A stretch of 64,000 nt of DNA from Boesenbergia rotunda (GCA_024364735.1 JAGFNQ010002314.1:1-64000); one strand, 5' to 3'; counted from the stretch's first letter, positions 47,183 through 56,990 are shown. A program made the numbers and translations. The notes: a model not told the origin generated them from the letters alone.

Positions 47183-47421
47183 CCTTTTCTTGAAGAAAAC
47201 TCACTAAGTATCTCGAAATTCCTAGTGTAGGGCTCTTTTCCTCTTCCTTTGCAAGAAATCTCCACTCCTTAGCCCTAGGGAAGAAGCCCTAGGCTTTCTA
47301 CTTCAAGAGGAAGAAGAAGGAAGAAGAAAACTCCCCCTTTCTCCCTATTTTCGCAGCCCCTTTCCTCTGCTCGCGCGGCCTCCCGAAACCCTAATGGGGT
47401 CTTAACCCAACTTAAGTGGAA

Positions 47422-47430
47422 GTTTTAATA
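47422..47430 (-). promoter_or_regulatory. TATA-like box, TEK-D 3' LTR
   Basis: TATTAAAAC on the - strand, in the place where related LTRs have TATAAA, 240 bases before the splice-like GTAAAT. Confidence 0.35.
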
Positions 47431-47498
47431 CCTCTTCATGAAACGGGCTAAATCAACTATAATATTATTTCGTTTCATCCTTTTTTGTGCTTGATACC

Positions 47499-47572
47499 CT
47501 AGCCCAGCTGGTTCCTTGGATTCGCTTAGGTAACTGCTTCCTTGTGGTCGCAGGATCGATCGCCACCCGACC
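47499..47572 (+). other. tRNA-like block, antisense to TEK-D (3' LTR)
   Basis: TAGCCCAGCTGG fits the A-box consensus. GGTCGCAGGATCGATCGCC holds a B-box-like core. Confidence 0.6.
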
Positions 47573-47685
47573 CCTTTAATTTTTTTTTTCTTATTTTGAT
47601 TCGAAAAAATGATATAATATTCCGAAAAATGCTAGAAAAATTCCTAAAAATCCCTAATAATACCAAGAAATTATTGGGTGTTACA

Positions 47686-47700
47686 ATCCTCCCTACCTTA
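47686..47700 (-). other. TEK-D polypurine tract
   Basis: ATCCTCCCTACCTTA on the + strand, i.e. TAAGGTAGGGAGGAT on the element strand, directly before the LTR. Confidence 0.8.
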
Positions 47701-47720
47701 TAAAAAGTTCGTCCTCGAAC

Positions 47721-50648
47721 TTAGAACAGCTCTGGATACCTTTGCCTCATGCTATCTTCTGATTCCCAAGTTGCCTCTTCATACTTCTGATTCATCCATA
47801 AGACTTTTACTAATGGTACCACTTTGTTCCTCAGCTTTCTATCTGCTCGATCTATTATCTGAATAGGTTGACTTTCATAACTGAGATCTTCTTGCACTTG
47901 TACCACCTGTGGCTCAATCACTTGGTTGACATCCGGGATATGCTTCTTTAGCATTGAGACATGGAACACATTGTGTATTGCTGACATCTCTGAGGGTAGC
48001 TCCAACTCATAAGCTACTTTGCCAACTCTTTTCGTCACTGGGTAGGGTCTTACGTATCGAGGACTTAGCTTGCCTTTCTTGCCAAATCTCATCACACCCT
48101 TCATAGGAGCTACTTTGAGGAAAACTGTATCCCCAACTTCAAACTCTAATGGCCTACGGCGTACATCGGCGTAGCTCTTCTGCCTACTCTGAGCAGTCTC
48201 TATCCTCTGGAGGATGCTCTTTATAGATTCTATGGTATCATCTATAAGATCAGTATGTGACCACATTTCTTTCTTCTCACTACCTTCATACCAACAGAGG
48301 GGAGATCTGCACTTCCTACCATAAAGAGCTTCATAGGGTGCCATACCAATAGTGGCTTGGTAACTATTGTTGTAGGCAAACTCAGCTAAACATAAATACT
48401 TGCACCAACTGCCCTTGAAGTCCAATGCACAAGCTCTGAGCATATCTTCTAGAACCTGATTCACTCTCTCTGTCTGTCCATCAGTCTGGGGATGAAAAGC
48501 TGTGCTGAATTTCAGTTTGATGTCTAACACTGTCTGTACACACTCCCAAAAGTGTGAAGTGAAACGACCATCCCGATCAGAGATAATGGTCTTCGGGACT
48601 CCGTGTAGTCGGATCACTTCCTGCACATATAATTGGGCTAACTTTTCAATTGAGTAAGACACTCTGATTGCCAAAAAGTGGGCAGACTTGGTCAATCTAT
48701 CTACTATCACCCAAATAGCATCATAGCCATTAGTTGTCTTTGGTAAACCAACTATGAAATCCATGGCTATGTCTTTCCATTTCCACTCTGGAATCTGAAT
48801 GGGCTGTAGAACACCTCCTGGTCTCTGGTGTTCTGCTTTAACTCTCTGACATGTCAGGCAGGTGCTGACATACTTAGCTATGTCCCTCTTCATCCCTGAC
48901 CACCAAAATCTACTTATCAAATCCTGGTACATCTTAGTGGAACCAGGATGCATTGAGTAGGGAGTTCCATGGGCTTCTTCAAGAATCTTCTTCCTCAGCT
49001 CTTCATGATTCGGGACACATAAACGGTCACCATAGTAGAGTATCCCACTGTCAGATACTCTAAACTCCTTACTCTCTCCTTCTTGCATCTCCTGCTTGAT
49101 CCTTTGGATATCAGAATCCTCAGCTTGCTCTTTCTGTATCTCTTCAAGCAAAGTTGACTCTAGTGTCAATAGGGCTAGCTGTCCATCAATAATCTCCACT
49201 CCATACTCTACTATCTTTTTCTGTAATGGTGGTGCCAATGATGATAAGGACATCAAAGTGGCACAAGTCTTTCTACTCAGTGCATCTGCTACTCTATTTG
49301 CCTTACCAGGGTGGTAAAGAATCTCACAGTCATAGTCCTTCACTAACTCGAGCCACCTTCGCTGTCTCATATTGAGGTCTTTCTGAGTGAAGAAATATTT
49401 CAGACTCTGGTGATCTGTATAAATCTTACACTGCACTCCATACAAGTAATGTCTCCATATCTTTAGAGCAAAGACTACAGCTGCCAACTCTCGATCATGA
49501 GTGGGGTAATTCTTTTCATAGTCCTTGACTTGCCTGGAAGCATAAGCTATGACTCTACCTTCTTGTATAAGGACTGCTCCAAGTCCTAGCTTTGATGGAT
49601 CACTGTATATATCAAAGCTCTTATCACCTTCGGGTACTGTAAGAATAGGAGCGCTTGTCAGTCTCTTCTTCAACTCAAGAAAACTCTGCTCACAGTCTTC
49701 AGTCCACTCATACTTCTTATTCTTTCTGGTAAGGGCTGTAAGTGGTGAAGCTATTCTTGAAAAGTCCTCCACAAACCTTCTGTAGTACCCTGCCAAACCC
49801 AGAAAACATCTGATCTCACTAGCATTCTTTGGTTGACTCCAGTTACTAACTGCTTCAATCTTGGCTGGGTCTACCATAATACCTTCCTTGGAAATAATGT
49901 GGCCTAGGAAGGCCACCTGATCAAGCCAAAACTCACACTTTGAGAATTTGGCGTACAACTCCTTTTGGTGTAAGGTTTGCAACACTATCTTCAGGTGTTC
50001 TTCATGTTCTTTCTGAGTCTTTGAATACACTAGGATATCATCAATGAAGACAATGACGAACTTGTCCAGAAAATCCTTGAACACTCTATTCATTAGATCC
50101 ATAAACGTCGCAGGGGTGTTTGTCACCCCAAAGGGCATAACCACAAACTCATAGTGCCCATATCTTGTACTGAAAGCAGTCCTTGGCACATCACTCTCCT
50201 TCACTCTGAGCTGATGGTAACCTGATCGCAGATCTATCTTGGAGAACACTGTGGCTCCCTTCAGCTGATCAAATAAATCATCTATCCTTGGCAAGGGATA
50301 TCTGTTCTTGATGGTTACCTTATTCAAAGCTCGATAATCTATGCACATTCGCATAGTTCCATCTTTCTTCTTGACAAACAGTACAGGAGCTCCCCAAGGT
50401 GAATGACTAGGGCGGATGAAACCATTGTCAAGCAGCTCTTGCAATTGTTCTTGTAATTCTTTCAGTTCTGCTGAGGCCATGCGATAAGGTGCCTTCGAAA
50501 TTGGGTTGGTTCCTGGGGCCAACTCAATTTCAAACTCAATTTCCCGATTAGGAGGGAGTCCTAGTAACTCTTCAGGAAACACCTCAGGATAGTCACAGAC
50601 TACCCTCACTTCTTCTCTCTTCAATCCTTCTCCTTGACTTGCATCCAC
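47721..50648 (-). CDS. TEK-D pol: reverse transcriptase, RNase H, integrase, chromodomain-like tail
   Basis: 975 open codons. RT about 60-240 with FIDDILVYS at 201-209 (the gypsy form of the YVDD site). RNase H about 345-460 with Asp350, Glu387, Asp412 and Asp455; the residue after Asp350 is Pro where Ala is usual. Integrase zinc finger His560, His567, Cys597, Cys600; core acids Asp630, Asp691, Glu727. GKKGKLSPRYVRPYPV near 856 is the GPY/F module with the Gly changed to Arg. The tail (about 930-975, RKLRNKVVPLVKVLWMNQKYEEATWE) is the Tekay/Del-type chromodomain. The Met start lies within pol, so in an intact element this would follow protease in one polyprotein. The catalytic residues are intact, but gag and protease are not. 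Confidence 0.95.
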   Translation of the reverse strand: MDASQGEGLKREEVRVVCDYPEVFPEELLGLPPNREIEFEIELAPGTNPISKAPYRMASAELKELQEQLQELLDNGFIRPSHSPWGAPVLFVKKKDGTMRMCIDYRALNKVTIKNRYPLPRIDDLFDQLKGATVFSKIDLRSGYHQLRVKESDVPRTAFSTRYGHYEFVVMPFGVTNTPATFMDLMNRVFKDFLDKFVIVFIDDILVYSKTQKEHEEHLKIVLQTLHQKELYAKFSKCEFWLDQVAFLGHIISKEGIMVDPAKIEAVSNWSQPKNASEIRCFLGLAGYYRRFVEDFSRIASPLTALTRKNKKYEWTEDCEQSFLELKKRLTSAPILTVPEGDKSFDIYSDPSKLGLGAVLIQEGRVIAYASRQVKDYEKNYPTHDRELAAVVFALKIWRHYLYGVQCKIYTDHQSLKYFFTQKDLNMRQRRWLELVKDYDCEILYHPGKANRVADALSRKTCATLMSLSSLAPPLQKKIVEYGVEIIDGQLALLTLESTLLEEIQKEQAEDSDIQRIKQEMQEGESKEFRVSDSGILYYGDRLCVPNHEELRKKILEEAHGTPYSMHPGSTKMYQDLISRFWWSGMKRDIAKYVSTCLTCQRVKAEHQRPGGVLQPIQIPEWKWKDIAMDFIVGLPKTTNGYDAIWVIVDRLTKSAHFLAIRVSYSIEKLAQLYVQEVIRLHGVPKTIISDRDGRFTSHFWECVQTVLDIKLKFSTAFHPQTDGQTERVNQVLEDMLRACALDFKGSWCKYLCLAEFAYNNSYQATIGMAPYEALYGRKCRSPLCWYEGSEKKEMWSHTDLIDDTIESIKSILQRIETAQSRQKSYADVRRRPLEFEVGDTVFLKVAPMKGVMRFGKKGKLSPRYVRPYPVTKRVGKVAYELELPSEMSAIHNVFHVSMLKKHIPDVNQVIEPQVVQVQEDLSYESQPIQIIDRADRKLRNKVVPLVKVLWMNQKYEEATWESEDSMRQRYPELF

Positions 50649-50766
50649 TATATGAGCTAGAAAAACCAGAGCACCCCTTCTCTAACATTCTCTGAGCTTG
50701 TAAGGTAGATAAGAACCTTTTTGTCTTTCTCTTTGGGTCTCCAATAAACTCAAATGGAAGTTCTGC
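50649..50766 (-). pseudogene. TEK-D linker between protease remnant and RT
   Basis: Coding similarity continues in shifted frames (EFIGDPKRKTKR-like words on the - strand around 50740-50700), with at least one frameshift and one stop near 50682. No Met start. Confidence 0.6.
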
Positions 50767-50979
50767 TTATGGTGTGAAGTTGACTTTCATCTTGCGGTAG
50801 TCTATAGAAGCACTATACTTGCTCAAGAAGTCCATCCCTAAAATGACATCGTAATCCTTCATCTCCAAGACTACCAAGTCACTATAGAGCTCTCGGTTGG
50901 AAATCCAGATTGGTACTGCCCTTAGCCTCTGAGTAGAAGCCATTACTTCTCCCGAAAGTAAGGTTGTTAAGAACATCAT
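50767..50979 (-). pseudogene. TEK-D protease remnant, active site missing
   Basis: 70 codons of the C-terminal half of the retropepsin region: LRAVPIWISNREL, then LVVLEMKDYDVILGMDFL, which is the ILGMDFL flap-distal motif. The D(S/T)GA catalytic motif and the gag CCHC knuckle, usually 150-200 residues upstream, are absent: the gag sequence TEHYLNS stands about 20 codons from MFLTTLL. TEK-C shows the same loss. Confidence 0.85.
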
Positions 50980-50999
50980 CGTTCAACATTTATGGTGGC

Positions 51000-51795
51000 C
51001 TTTGTACTGTTTAAGTAGTGCTCAGTGATCAATGCACTACTTATCAGTTCTTCGGAGGGTTGCGGCCTCTTAGCACCGCTGGCCACATTTAAAGCTATCT
51101 CAGGCCTTCACATTTTCAACATTAGCCTGACTCTTTTTTTTTTAGTGCTAACTAGCTCTAGGCACAGATGAGCTAACCGCTTAAACATCTTCACTGCTTT
51201 ATCCACGGATAGTTCTCCTTGTCTGGACTCCATGAATTCGTCGTAATGCTTGTTGGGTACTTGCATGTGAAAGTATTCTTCGAAGAACTCAGTCTCGAAG
51301 TCGGCCCATGTCATCTAGCTGACATTTCTCTTGGCCATGACTCTCTCCCACTATATTCTAGCATCTCCCGTAAGGCAGAAAGATGCACACTTTATCTTCT
51401 CTACCTCATGCCAGTCCAGTAGCCCTATTATTCTTTCCAACGTTTTGCACCATGCTTGAGAATCCCATGGTTCACTTGTGCCTGAGAAGTTCTCTGGCTT
51501 CAGTTTCTACCACTAGATGAGGTATGCTTCTTGCCTTACTCTCCTTGCCGGGATTACAGAAGTAACCGATGGGTCTTTGGTCACAACTGGTGTCACTACA
51601 TTCGCCACCAACGGGGTAACAGGAGTGGCCTACTGGTTAGCTATCATGGTGGCAATAACTTGCTGTTGTTCTGCTAACTGTCTCTATAACTGAGCCACCA
51701 CGTCTAAGAGATTTGGTGGGGGTACTGACTCTGTTGCCTCTTGCCCTCTAGGAGCTTGCTCCTCGTTTTGGGCCTTTCTAGGATGTCCTCAAATG
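51000..51795 (-). pseudogene. TEK-D gag with at least six TAG codons
   Basis: One reading frame holds the Retrotrans_gag domain (KLKPENFSGTSEPWDSQAW, WERVMAKRN, MTWADFETEFFEEYF, RLAHLCLELV). TAG codons on the - strand lie at 51315, 51351, 51507, 51513, 51630 and 51684, and TGA at 51789. Comparison with TEK-C shows Gln at four of the TAG sites and Trp at 51351. No ATG survives at the expected start. The frame runs to a TAA after LMLKM (51108) and its similarity continues to about 51000. Confidence 0.9.
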
Positions 51796-52476
51796 TATAA
51801 CTTAACACTTAATGGTAATATTCCCAAACTTGCTTTAGGATATAACAAGACCTTGGTCTTGATTCTTATCTCATTTCTTAGTCCTAGAACTCGTTCTAGG
51901 GCTTAGTAAGACCTTGGTCTTACTCAAAACTTTTATCAAGCACCTTGCGTGCCATAATCCCAAAACTTACTTTTGGGCAAATCAAGACCTTGGACTTACT
52001 ATACTAAGATCACAACATGAAGGATGTCCTCTTAGCATTCTCTTACTCTATAGTGTAAAGAAAATAAAAGCTCATTATCTCTTACTAACTTACTTCACTA
52101 TCATCATTCTCATATTAGCATATAATAAAGCTAACATACTTCCTTACTAACTTACTTCATTATCTCCATGCACATATTAGTATATAATAATACTAACATA
52201 CTTCCTTATCGTCTTTCACTTACTGATACTAGCAGTCAATAATGAAAAGTATACAAAACTACAACATATGAATTTCTTCATCATGCACTTACTGATACTA
52301 GCAGTCAATAATGAAAAGCATGAAAAAACTATAACATATGAACTTCTTTATCATGCACATACTGATACTAGCAGTCAATAATGAAAAGCATGCAAAACTA
52401 TAACATATGAACTTCTTACTTGGCAGGCGGTAGGATTGATGCTTGATGTCAGTGTGGCGGAAGGATGGAACCTTTT
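51796..52476 (-). other. TEK-D leader between primer site and gag
   Basis: Non-coding. A tandem array of about 70 bp, three copies, lies at 52215-52420 (unit with TACTGATACTAGCAGTCAAT and AACATATGAACTTCTT). 51840-52000 has repeats of GACCTTGG(T/A)CTT and one copy of the AGCACCTTGCGTGCC / CCCAAAA-TTTTGGG module also found in the LTR. Confidence 0.8.
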
Positions 52477-52488
52477 GCTCTGATACCA
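52477..52488 (-). other. TEK-D primer-binding site (tRNA-Met)
   Basis: GCTCTGATACCA on the + strand, i.e. TGGTATCAGAGC on the element strand, three bases from the LTR end. Confidence 0.95.
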
Positions 52489-52694
52489 CTCTGTGACGAC
52501 CCACCTTTCGATACTTAGCTTTACTTTAAGTTACTACTACTTGACTCCCCTTAACTTGCTTTATTTATTCTTTTTTTTTCCTTCTCTTTTTTTTTTCTAA
52601 AAAGAAACAAAAAAACTTTCATTTTATTTGCTTTGCCAGGTTGTAACACTAAAGCACTAACCAGCTGCTCTACACAACTTCTCTTTAATAGTAC

Positions 52695-52846
52695 CAGTCG
52701 ACTGCTATATAGCCAGTCGACTGGTATCGGCCACAGCAAGTTTCTGGGCGCGGCACCAGTCGACTGGCCTCTTTGCAGTCATCTGGTGCATCGAACAGAA
52801 GCTATTGTTCGATAGGGTAGTCGACTAGTCCTGTACCAGTCGACTG
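52695..52846. repeat. Three CAGTCGACTG-type pairs, 9-base spacing (TEK-D 5' LTR)
   Basis: Same three-pair layout and the same 9-base spacers as 45589-45740. Confidence 0.85.
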
Positions 52847-53240
52847 GCACGACTGAAAACCTGCATTTCAGACCTGAAACTGATCTCCATCCATCCACAA
52901 AACATATACTTTCAAGTCATACAAAGACATAACACCATTTCTATACTCTATACTAGTTTTCTAAACATTTTAGCCAATCAAAACAACTTCATAAACATGA
53001 AATTAGGACTTTTGCGAGATTTAACAAAACTATCAAAATATAAACAAAACACTCTAGAGTTTGTACCAAACTTAACCTCTATGCATAGTTTAAACAAGGT
53101 CATTCATTCTACCACTTCAAAACACCAAAACACATGTTCTACAAGACTTAGCCCAAAGATTTCTTCCACGGTTCCACCGCCACTGAACATCAATGCAAGT
53201 CCCTTCGCCTCCTTAACTTATGCTTTTTCTTTACCTTTGC

Positions 53241-54273
53241 CTGCAATAGAAGGAAATGCAACTAATAAGCAAAATGCTTAGTAAGTAAATCCTAACTCAC
53301 AAATCCAACGATAAGGGATAAACATGCTCTTTTCAAATAATGCTTGCTTCAAAACACATGCACTTTGAAATACTTATGCATGGAAACTTTCATATACTCA
53401 TCATGCTCAATCATACTTGAAAACATTTACTAGCACTAAAACATTGGCAAATCTAACATGCTTATAAATTTCTTTGAAACTTACTAATGATACATTTCCA
53501 CACTTTCAAACACTAACTTCTTTGCTCTTTCTGTTTAACATGCTTGCAACATAACCATGTTATCATACACAACAAAACATACACTTAAGGAAATTGAAAC
53601 ACTTACATATACTTATATACTTCAAAATAATAATCAACTTTCTCAGGCCTTGACAATGTACCTGGTACGCGCATCCCTAATAGGTTTCGGGGTAGCTAGC
53701 CACCGTACCCTATTAGAGCTTCTTTCTAACTTTCTGTGGACCTCTCTTTTGCCCGTACATGTCCTTTTACAAAAGTAAAATACTTTCTTACTCATAATGC
53801 TTGTATTTATCAAGCTAACTTTCTTTTTCATAAACTTTGCACTATAAACCTTTACCTTTTCTTACTTGAAATTATCATCGAGCACCATGCGTGCCCTTAA
53901 CCCCAAAACTCATTTTTGGGACTTTCTTACTCATAATGCTTGTATTTATCAAGCTAACTTTCTTTTTCATAAATCTTGCAATATAAACCTTTACCTTTTC
54001 TTACTTGGAACTTTCATCGAGCACCTTGCGTGCCCTTAATCCCAAAACTCCTTTTTGGGACTTTTCAAGAACTTACTCTTGTCATACTTAGGTCACATAC
54101 ATAAAAACATACTCCAATTCATATTCTATGATAAAACATGTATTCTTTATGAACTTAAAACACACAAATAAGAAAACCATAATCTTAAAGCATGCATTTA
54201 GATCACAAACATGGTTCCACAACGAGAAATACATGGCGAAACAACTTCTATTGCAGGTGAGTGATTTACTTAC
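53241..54273 (-). other. Predicted LTR intron, TEK-D 5' LTR
   Basis: Canonical here: AAAAGG/GTAAGTAAATC at 54273 on the - strand; TTCTATTGCAG/GCAAAGG at 53241. In the sister LTR the GTAAGT has changed to GTAAAT. Confidence 0.5.
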
Positions 54274-54588
54274 CCTTTTCTTGAAGAAAACTCACTAAGT
54301 ATCTCAAAATTCCTAGTGTAGGGCTCTTTTCCTCTTCCTTTGCAAGAAATCTCCACTCCTTAGCCCTAGGGAAGAAGCCCTAGGCTTTCTACTTCAAGAG
54401 GAAGAAGAAGGAAGAAGAAAACTCCCCCTTTCTCCCTATTTTCGCAGCCCCTTTCCTCTGCTCGCGCGGCCTCCCGAAACCCTAATGGGGTCTTAACCCA
54501 ACTTAAGTGGAAGTTTTAATACCTCTTCATGAAACGGGCTAAATCAACTATAATATTATTTCGTTTCATCCTTTTCTGTGCTTGATAC

Positions 54589-54660
54589 CCTAGCCCAGCT
54601 GGTTCCTTGGATTCGCTTAGGTAACTGCTTCCTTGTGGTCGCAGGATCGATCCCCACCCG
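54589..54660 (+). other. tRNA-like block, antisense to TEK-D (5' LTR)
   Basis: TAGCCCAGCTGGTT (A box) and GGATCGATCCCC (B-box-like), counterpart of 47499-47572 with a better B box. Confidence 0.6.
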
Positions 54661-55332
54661 ACCCCTTTAATTTTTTTTTCTTATTTTGATTCGAAAAAAT
54701 GCTATAATATTCCGAAAAATGCTAGAAAAATTTTTAAAAATCCCTAATAATACCAGGAAATTATTGGGTGTTACATTAGGCAGTGCTTGGTGCCAAGTTT
54801 AAGGTAGTTTTTAGTGAGCTATTGTGTTTGAAATTAGTTAGATTTGCATTCGGACATTTCTGAGTTCTTTTCAATTGTTTGCTTCAAGATTTTGTAGCCA
54901 GCTTGATTTGTGCCAAGTTTGCTTGCTGCTAAAAATCACTGCCCTGTTCTCACTCATCTTTCTAACAACTTGTTTTGCTATTTGGTGTCAGATTTGTTGC
55001 CAAACTTTAGCTAAGTTCCCTTGCTTGATTCGGTTTCCATTGGTTGAGTTATTACTTGCCATCACTTGTTAAGTTCCATGGTTAAGTTTCCTTCTTTCTA
55101 TTGAGTTTCCATTTTTATTTGAAACCAAAACCAAACTTTATTTGAAACCCAAAAACACAAACGACACATAAACATAAGCGCGAATCACACAACGTCAACT
55201 AGTCCCGAGGAAAAATACGACCTGTGGCCCCTTTACTACGTTTTCATATTTTGATTGCAAAAAGGGTTTTCAGCATTTTATAAATTCTAAATTTGAGACC
55301 CACATTCGTGACAGTCTATTTTGGGTCTATCA

Positions 55333-55661
55333 ATTCTCAAAGTATAATAAAGGAACATGTAAGGAGATACAACTAGAAGTCAAACACGGTTTATTCAAAA
55401 CCAAACAAAATGCAGAATGAGGAAGCAAAACATGAATGAAAAGCATAAAAGCAAACAAACATGCGAGTATAAACATAAAGAAAAATAAGAAAAGGAACAA
55501 ACTCCCCTTTAAGTAGGGTAGAGAGCACGTAGCATCCATTTTGGGAGAACTATCCTCATGTGATCAACCTCGTAGTGCACGGATTTCTCCCTTGACAATT
55601 TAGCACAAGCATCTTCCGAGGGTCGGAGACGATTAAGGTTCAGAATCCATTCTTGGGGTAG
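55333..55661 (-). other. ATH-B interior after the repeat protein
   Basis: Starts with the right ATH-A TSD. 55500-55661 on the - strand continues the similarity to the ATH-A protein tail beyond a TAG (WILNLNRL-like words), so the ATH-B protein probably ended about 50 codons later before a stop arose. 55338-55500 resembles ATH-A 40620-40720. Confidence 0.65.
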
Positions 55662-56721
55662 CTAATTGAAAATCAAAGTGAACTCGACCCCTCCCACTGC
55701 ATGTCCCCTAGAAGTCCTTTCGGGAGGTTGTAGGCTATTAAGTTTCAGTACCCATTCTAGAAGCCTACGGGATCCTGCAAAACCATGTAGAGAGAATACC
55801 TCCAGCACACATGCAGGGTAAGAAAAGAGTGAAATGTGAACAACCTCTACATAAAATGACTCAAGATATGCGTCACATCTTATAAAATTAATTTTTGGTA
55901 CCTCAGTGAATTTATCACAATTATTTTCTACAAAAGATGCATCAAGAAATTCATCGCAACCAATGAAATCAACCTCGGGTAACTCTATATGTTTTTCACA
56001 CTCAACTTCAGCATAAGATATAGCAAGAGATTCATCACAATAAACAACATCAATTTCAGGCCCTTCTAAAAAGTTTCTGCAATCCATATCTACAAAAGAT
56101 GTATCAGGTAATTCACCACATTCAACAAAATCAATTTTAGGAGCCTCTACGAATTTTTCACAATCAGCATTTACATGAGATGTATCAAGAAAAATTTCAC
56201 AGCCAATAAAATCAATCTCAGGTACCTCCATAAGTTTTTCACACTCAACTTCAGCATAAGATATAGCAAGAGATTCATCACAATAAACAATATCAATATC
56301 AGGCACTTCTAATAAATTTTCACAATCAGCATTTACATGATATGTATCAAGTAATTCACCACATTCAACAAAATCAATTTTAGGTGCCTCTACAGGTTTC
56401 TCACAAACAATTTCTATAAAAGATGTGTCAATAAACTCATCACAAACAATAAAATCCAAGTGAGGTGCCTCTATTGATTTTTCCAAGGGCATAAGAGGAA
56501 TACTTACCTGATTGTGCTGAAGAATACCTGGAGGTTCTACAAGAGTAGGTGTAACTGTGGTCCCCTCCTGGTCAAGTATATGCTCCACTTCAGGTTCAGG
56601 TTCTGGTGGACACTCAACTGAAATAGGTGATTCTTGGGTTCTTGCTTCCACCATGCAAGTCCCTACACTTCCATGTTGATCTTCTGAATCTTCTAATGTA
56701 TCAAGAAATGTTGGTGACCCC
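55662..56721 (-). CDS. ATH-B repeat protein (partial, cut by TEK-C)
   Basis: 330 codons from the first Met (56654), open upstream to the TEK-C junction at 56721, so the N-terminus is missing. After an acidic, Pro-rich part (PPEPEPEVEHILDQEG) come eight tandem units of 27 residues (about 56480-55840), each close to CEKxxEVPxIDFxxCDExLDTSF, with Cys at unit positions 1 and about 15. Units 3 and 6 share DESLAISYAEVE, which suggests an older three-unit (81-residue) duplication. The tail, FAGSRRLLEWVLKLNSLQPPE, matches ATH-A. The frame has survived in two separately inserted copies. No recognised domain; function unknown. Confidence 0.7.
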
Positions 56722-56848
56722 TGTAACGCCTGAAAATTCTCGAAACTAATTTTAGAAATATCTTAGAATTTATTCCAAATTTATGGATATTTTTATAGAA
56801 TTTTTCCGTAAACGAAAGTGGCAAAAAGGGGTAAAAATAGAAATTCGC

Positions 56849-56912
56849 GGAAGTGGGATTTGATGCCTCAACCTTTCTGTGAGAGAAGAATGGGCGGACC
56901 AGCTGGGCTGGA
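56849..56912 (-). other. tRNA-like block, antisense to TEK-C
   Basis: On the - strand CCAGCCCAGCTGGTC (A-box-like) and GGCATCAAATCCCAC (B-box-like), 71 bases upstream of the TATA box. Confidence 0.5.
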
Positions 56913-56982
56913 TTATTTTTGTTGAAATAGATTAAGCGAAACAATAGATAAGGAATAATTAGGTAAATTCGCCCCCCATAAG

Positions 56983-56990
56983 TATAAAAG
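56983..56990 (+). promoter_or_regulatory. TATA box of TEK-C
   Basis: TATAAAAG followed by AGGG. Transcription would begin near 57015, so U3 would be only about 290 bp and most of the LTR would be transcribed leader. Confidence 0.65.

Larger units (their letters stand above)
45365..47685 (-). repeat. TEK-D 3' LTR (2321 bp)
   Basis: TGTGACGACCC to GGGTGTTACA on the + strand. Contains, in element order, an antisense tRNA-like block, TATA-like box, predicted intron with the GCGCGCATCCC module, three palindrome pairs, and a sense tRNA-like block near the 3' end. Duplicated CGAGCACCTTGCGTGCCC / TCCCAAAA-TTTTGGGA units at 46785-46830 and 46925-46975 can fold as hairpins. Confidence 0.95.
45365..54775 (-). 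mobile_element. TEK-D: Tekay/Del-like chromovirus, full length (9.4 kb)
   Basis: LTRs 45365-47685 and 52492-54775, primer site (tRNA-Met) at 52477-52488, polypurine tract beside 47686, gag and pol between, all on the - strand. The pol order RT-RNase H-integrase and the chromodomain-like C-terminus fit the Tekay/Del lineage. The insertion has no TSD: the flanks GTGCAGA and TTAGGCAG join to give exactly the uninterrupted sequence seen at 25501-25515. LTRs are highly similar, apart from a 21-base deletion in the upper one near 52640 and a 14-base difference near 53665. Confidence 0.95.
52492..54775 (-). repeat. TEK-D 5' LTR (2284 bp)
   Basis: Pair of 45365-47685. Keeps four perfect CAGTCGACTG sites plus CAGTCATCTG and TAGTCGACTA (52695-52846). 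In the last the two outer bases changed symmetrically. The sense tRNA-like block has lost its B box. Confidence 0.95.
23146..55332 (+). mobile_element. ATH-A: Athila-like non-autonomous LTR element, heavily nested
   Basis: 5' LTR 23146-26062 and 3' LTR 43006-55332 share TGATAAGTACC starts and ATCA ends. The TSD ATTCT flanks the whole (23141-23145 and 55333-55337). A tRNA-Asp-type primer site follows the 5' LTR, and the polypurine tract with hairpin precedes the 3' LTR. After removing the nested elements (T4, S5 with T2 and T3, TEK-D) the element is about 10.8 kb with no RT or integrase. Over 360 bases aligned by eye (23161-23520 against 43021-43380) the LTRs differ at 8 positions, about 2 percent, so insertion is fairly recent. 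It lies in ATH-B. The Athila assignment rests on the primer site and LTR ends only. Confidence 0.9.
43006..55332 (+). repeat. ATH-A 3' LTR, split by TEK-D
   Basis: 43006-45364 and 54776-55332 together match the 5' LTR (25507/25508 is the insertion point of TEK-D). The first two bases are TA instead of TG, a G-to-A change. Ends GGGTCTATCA, followed by the right TSD ATTCT. Confidence 0.93.
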
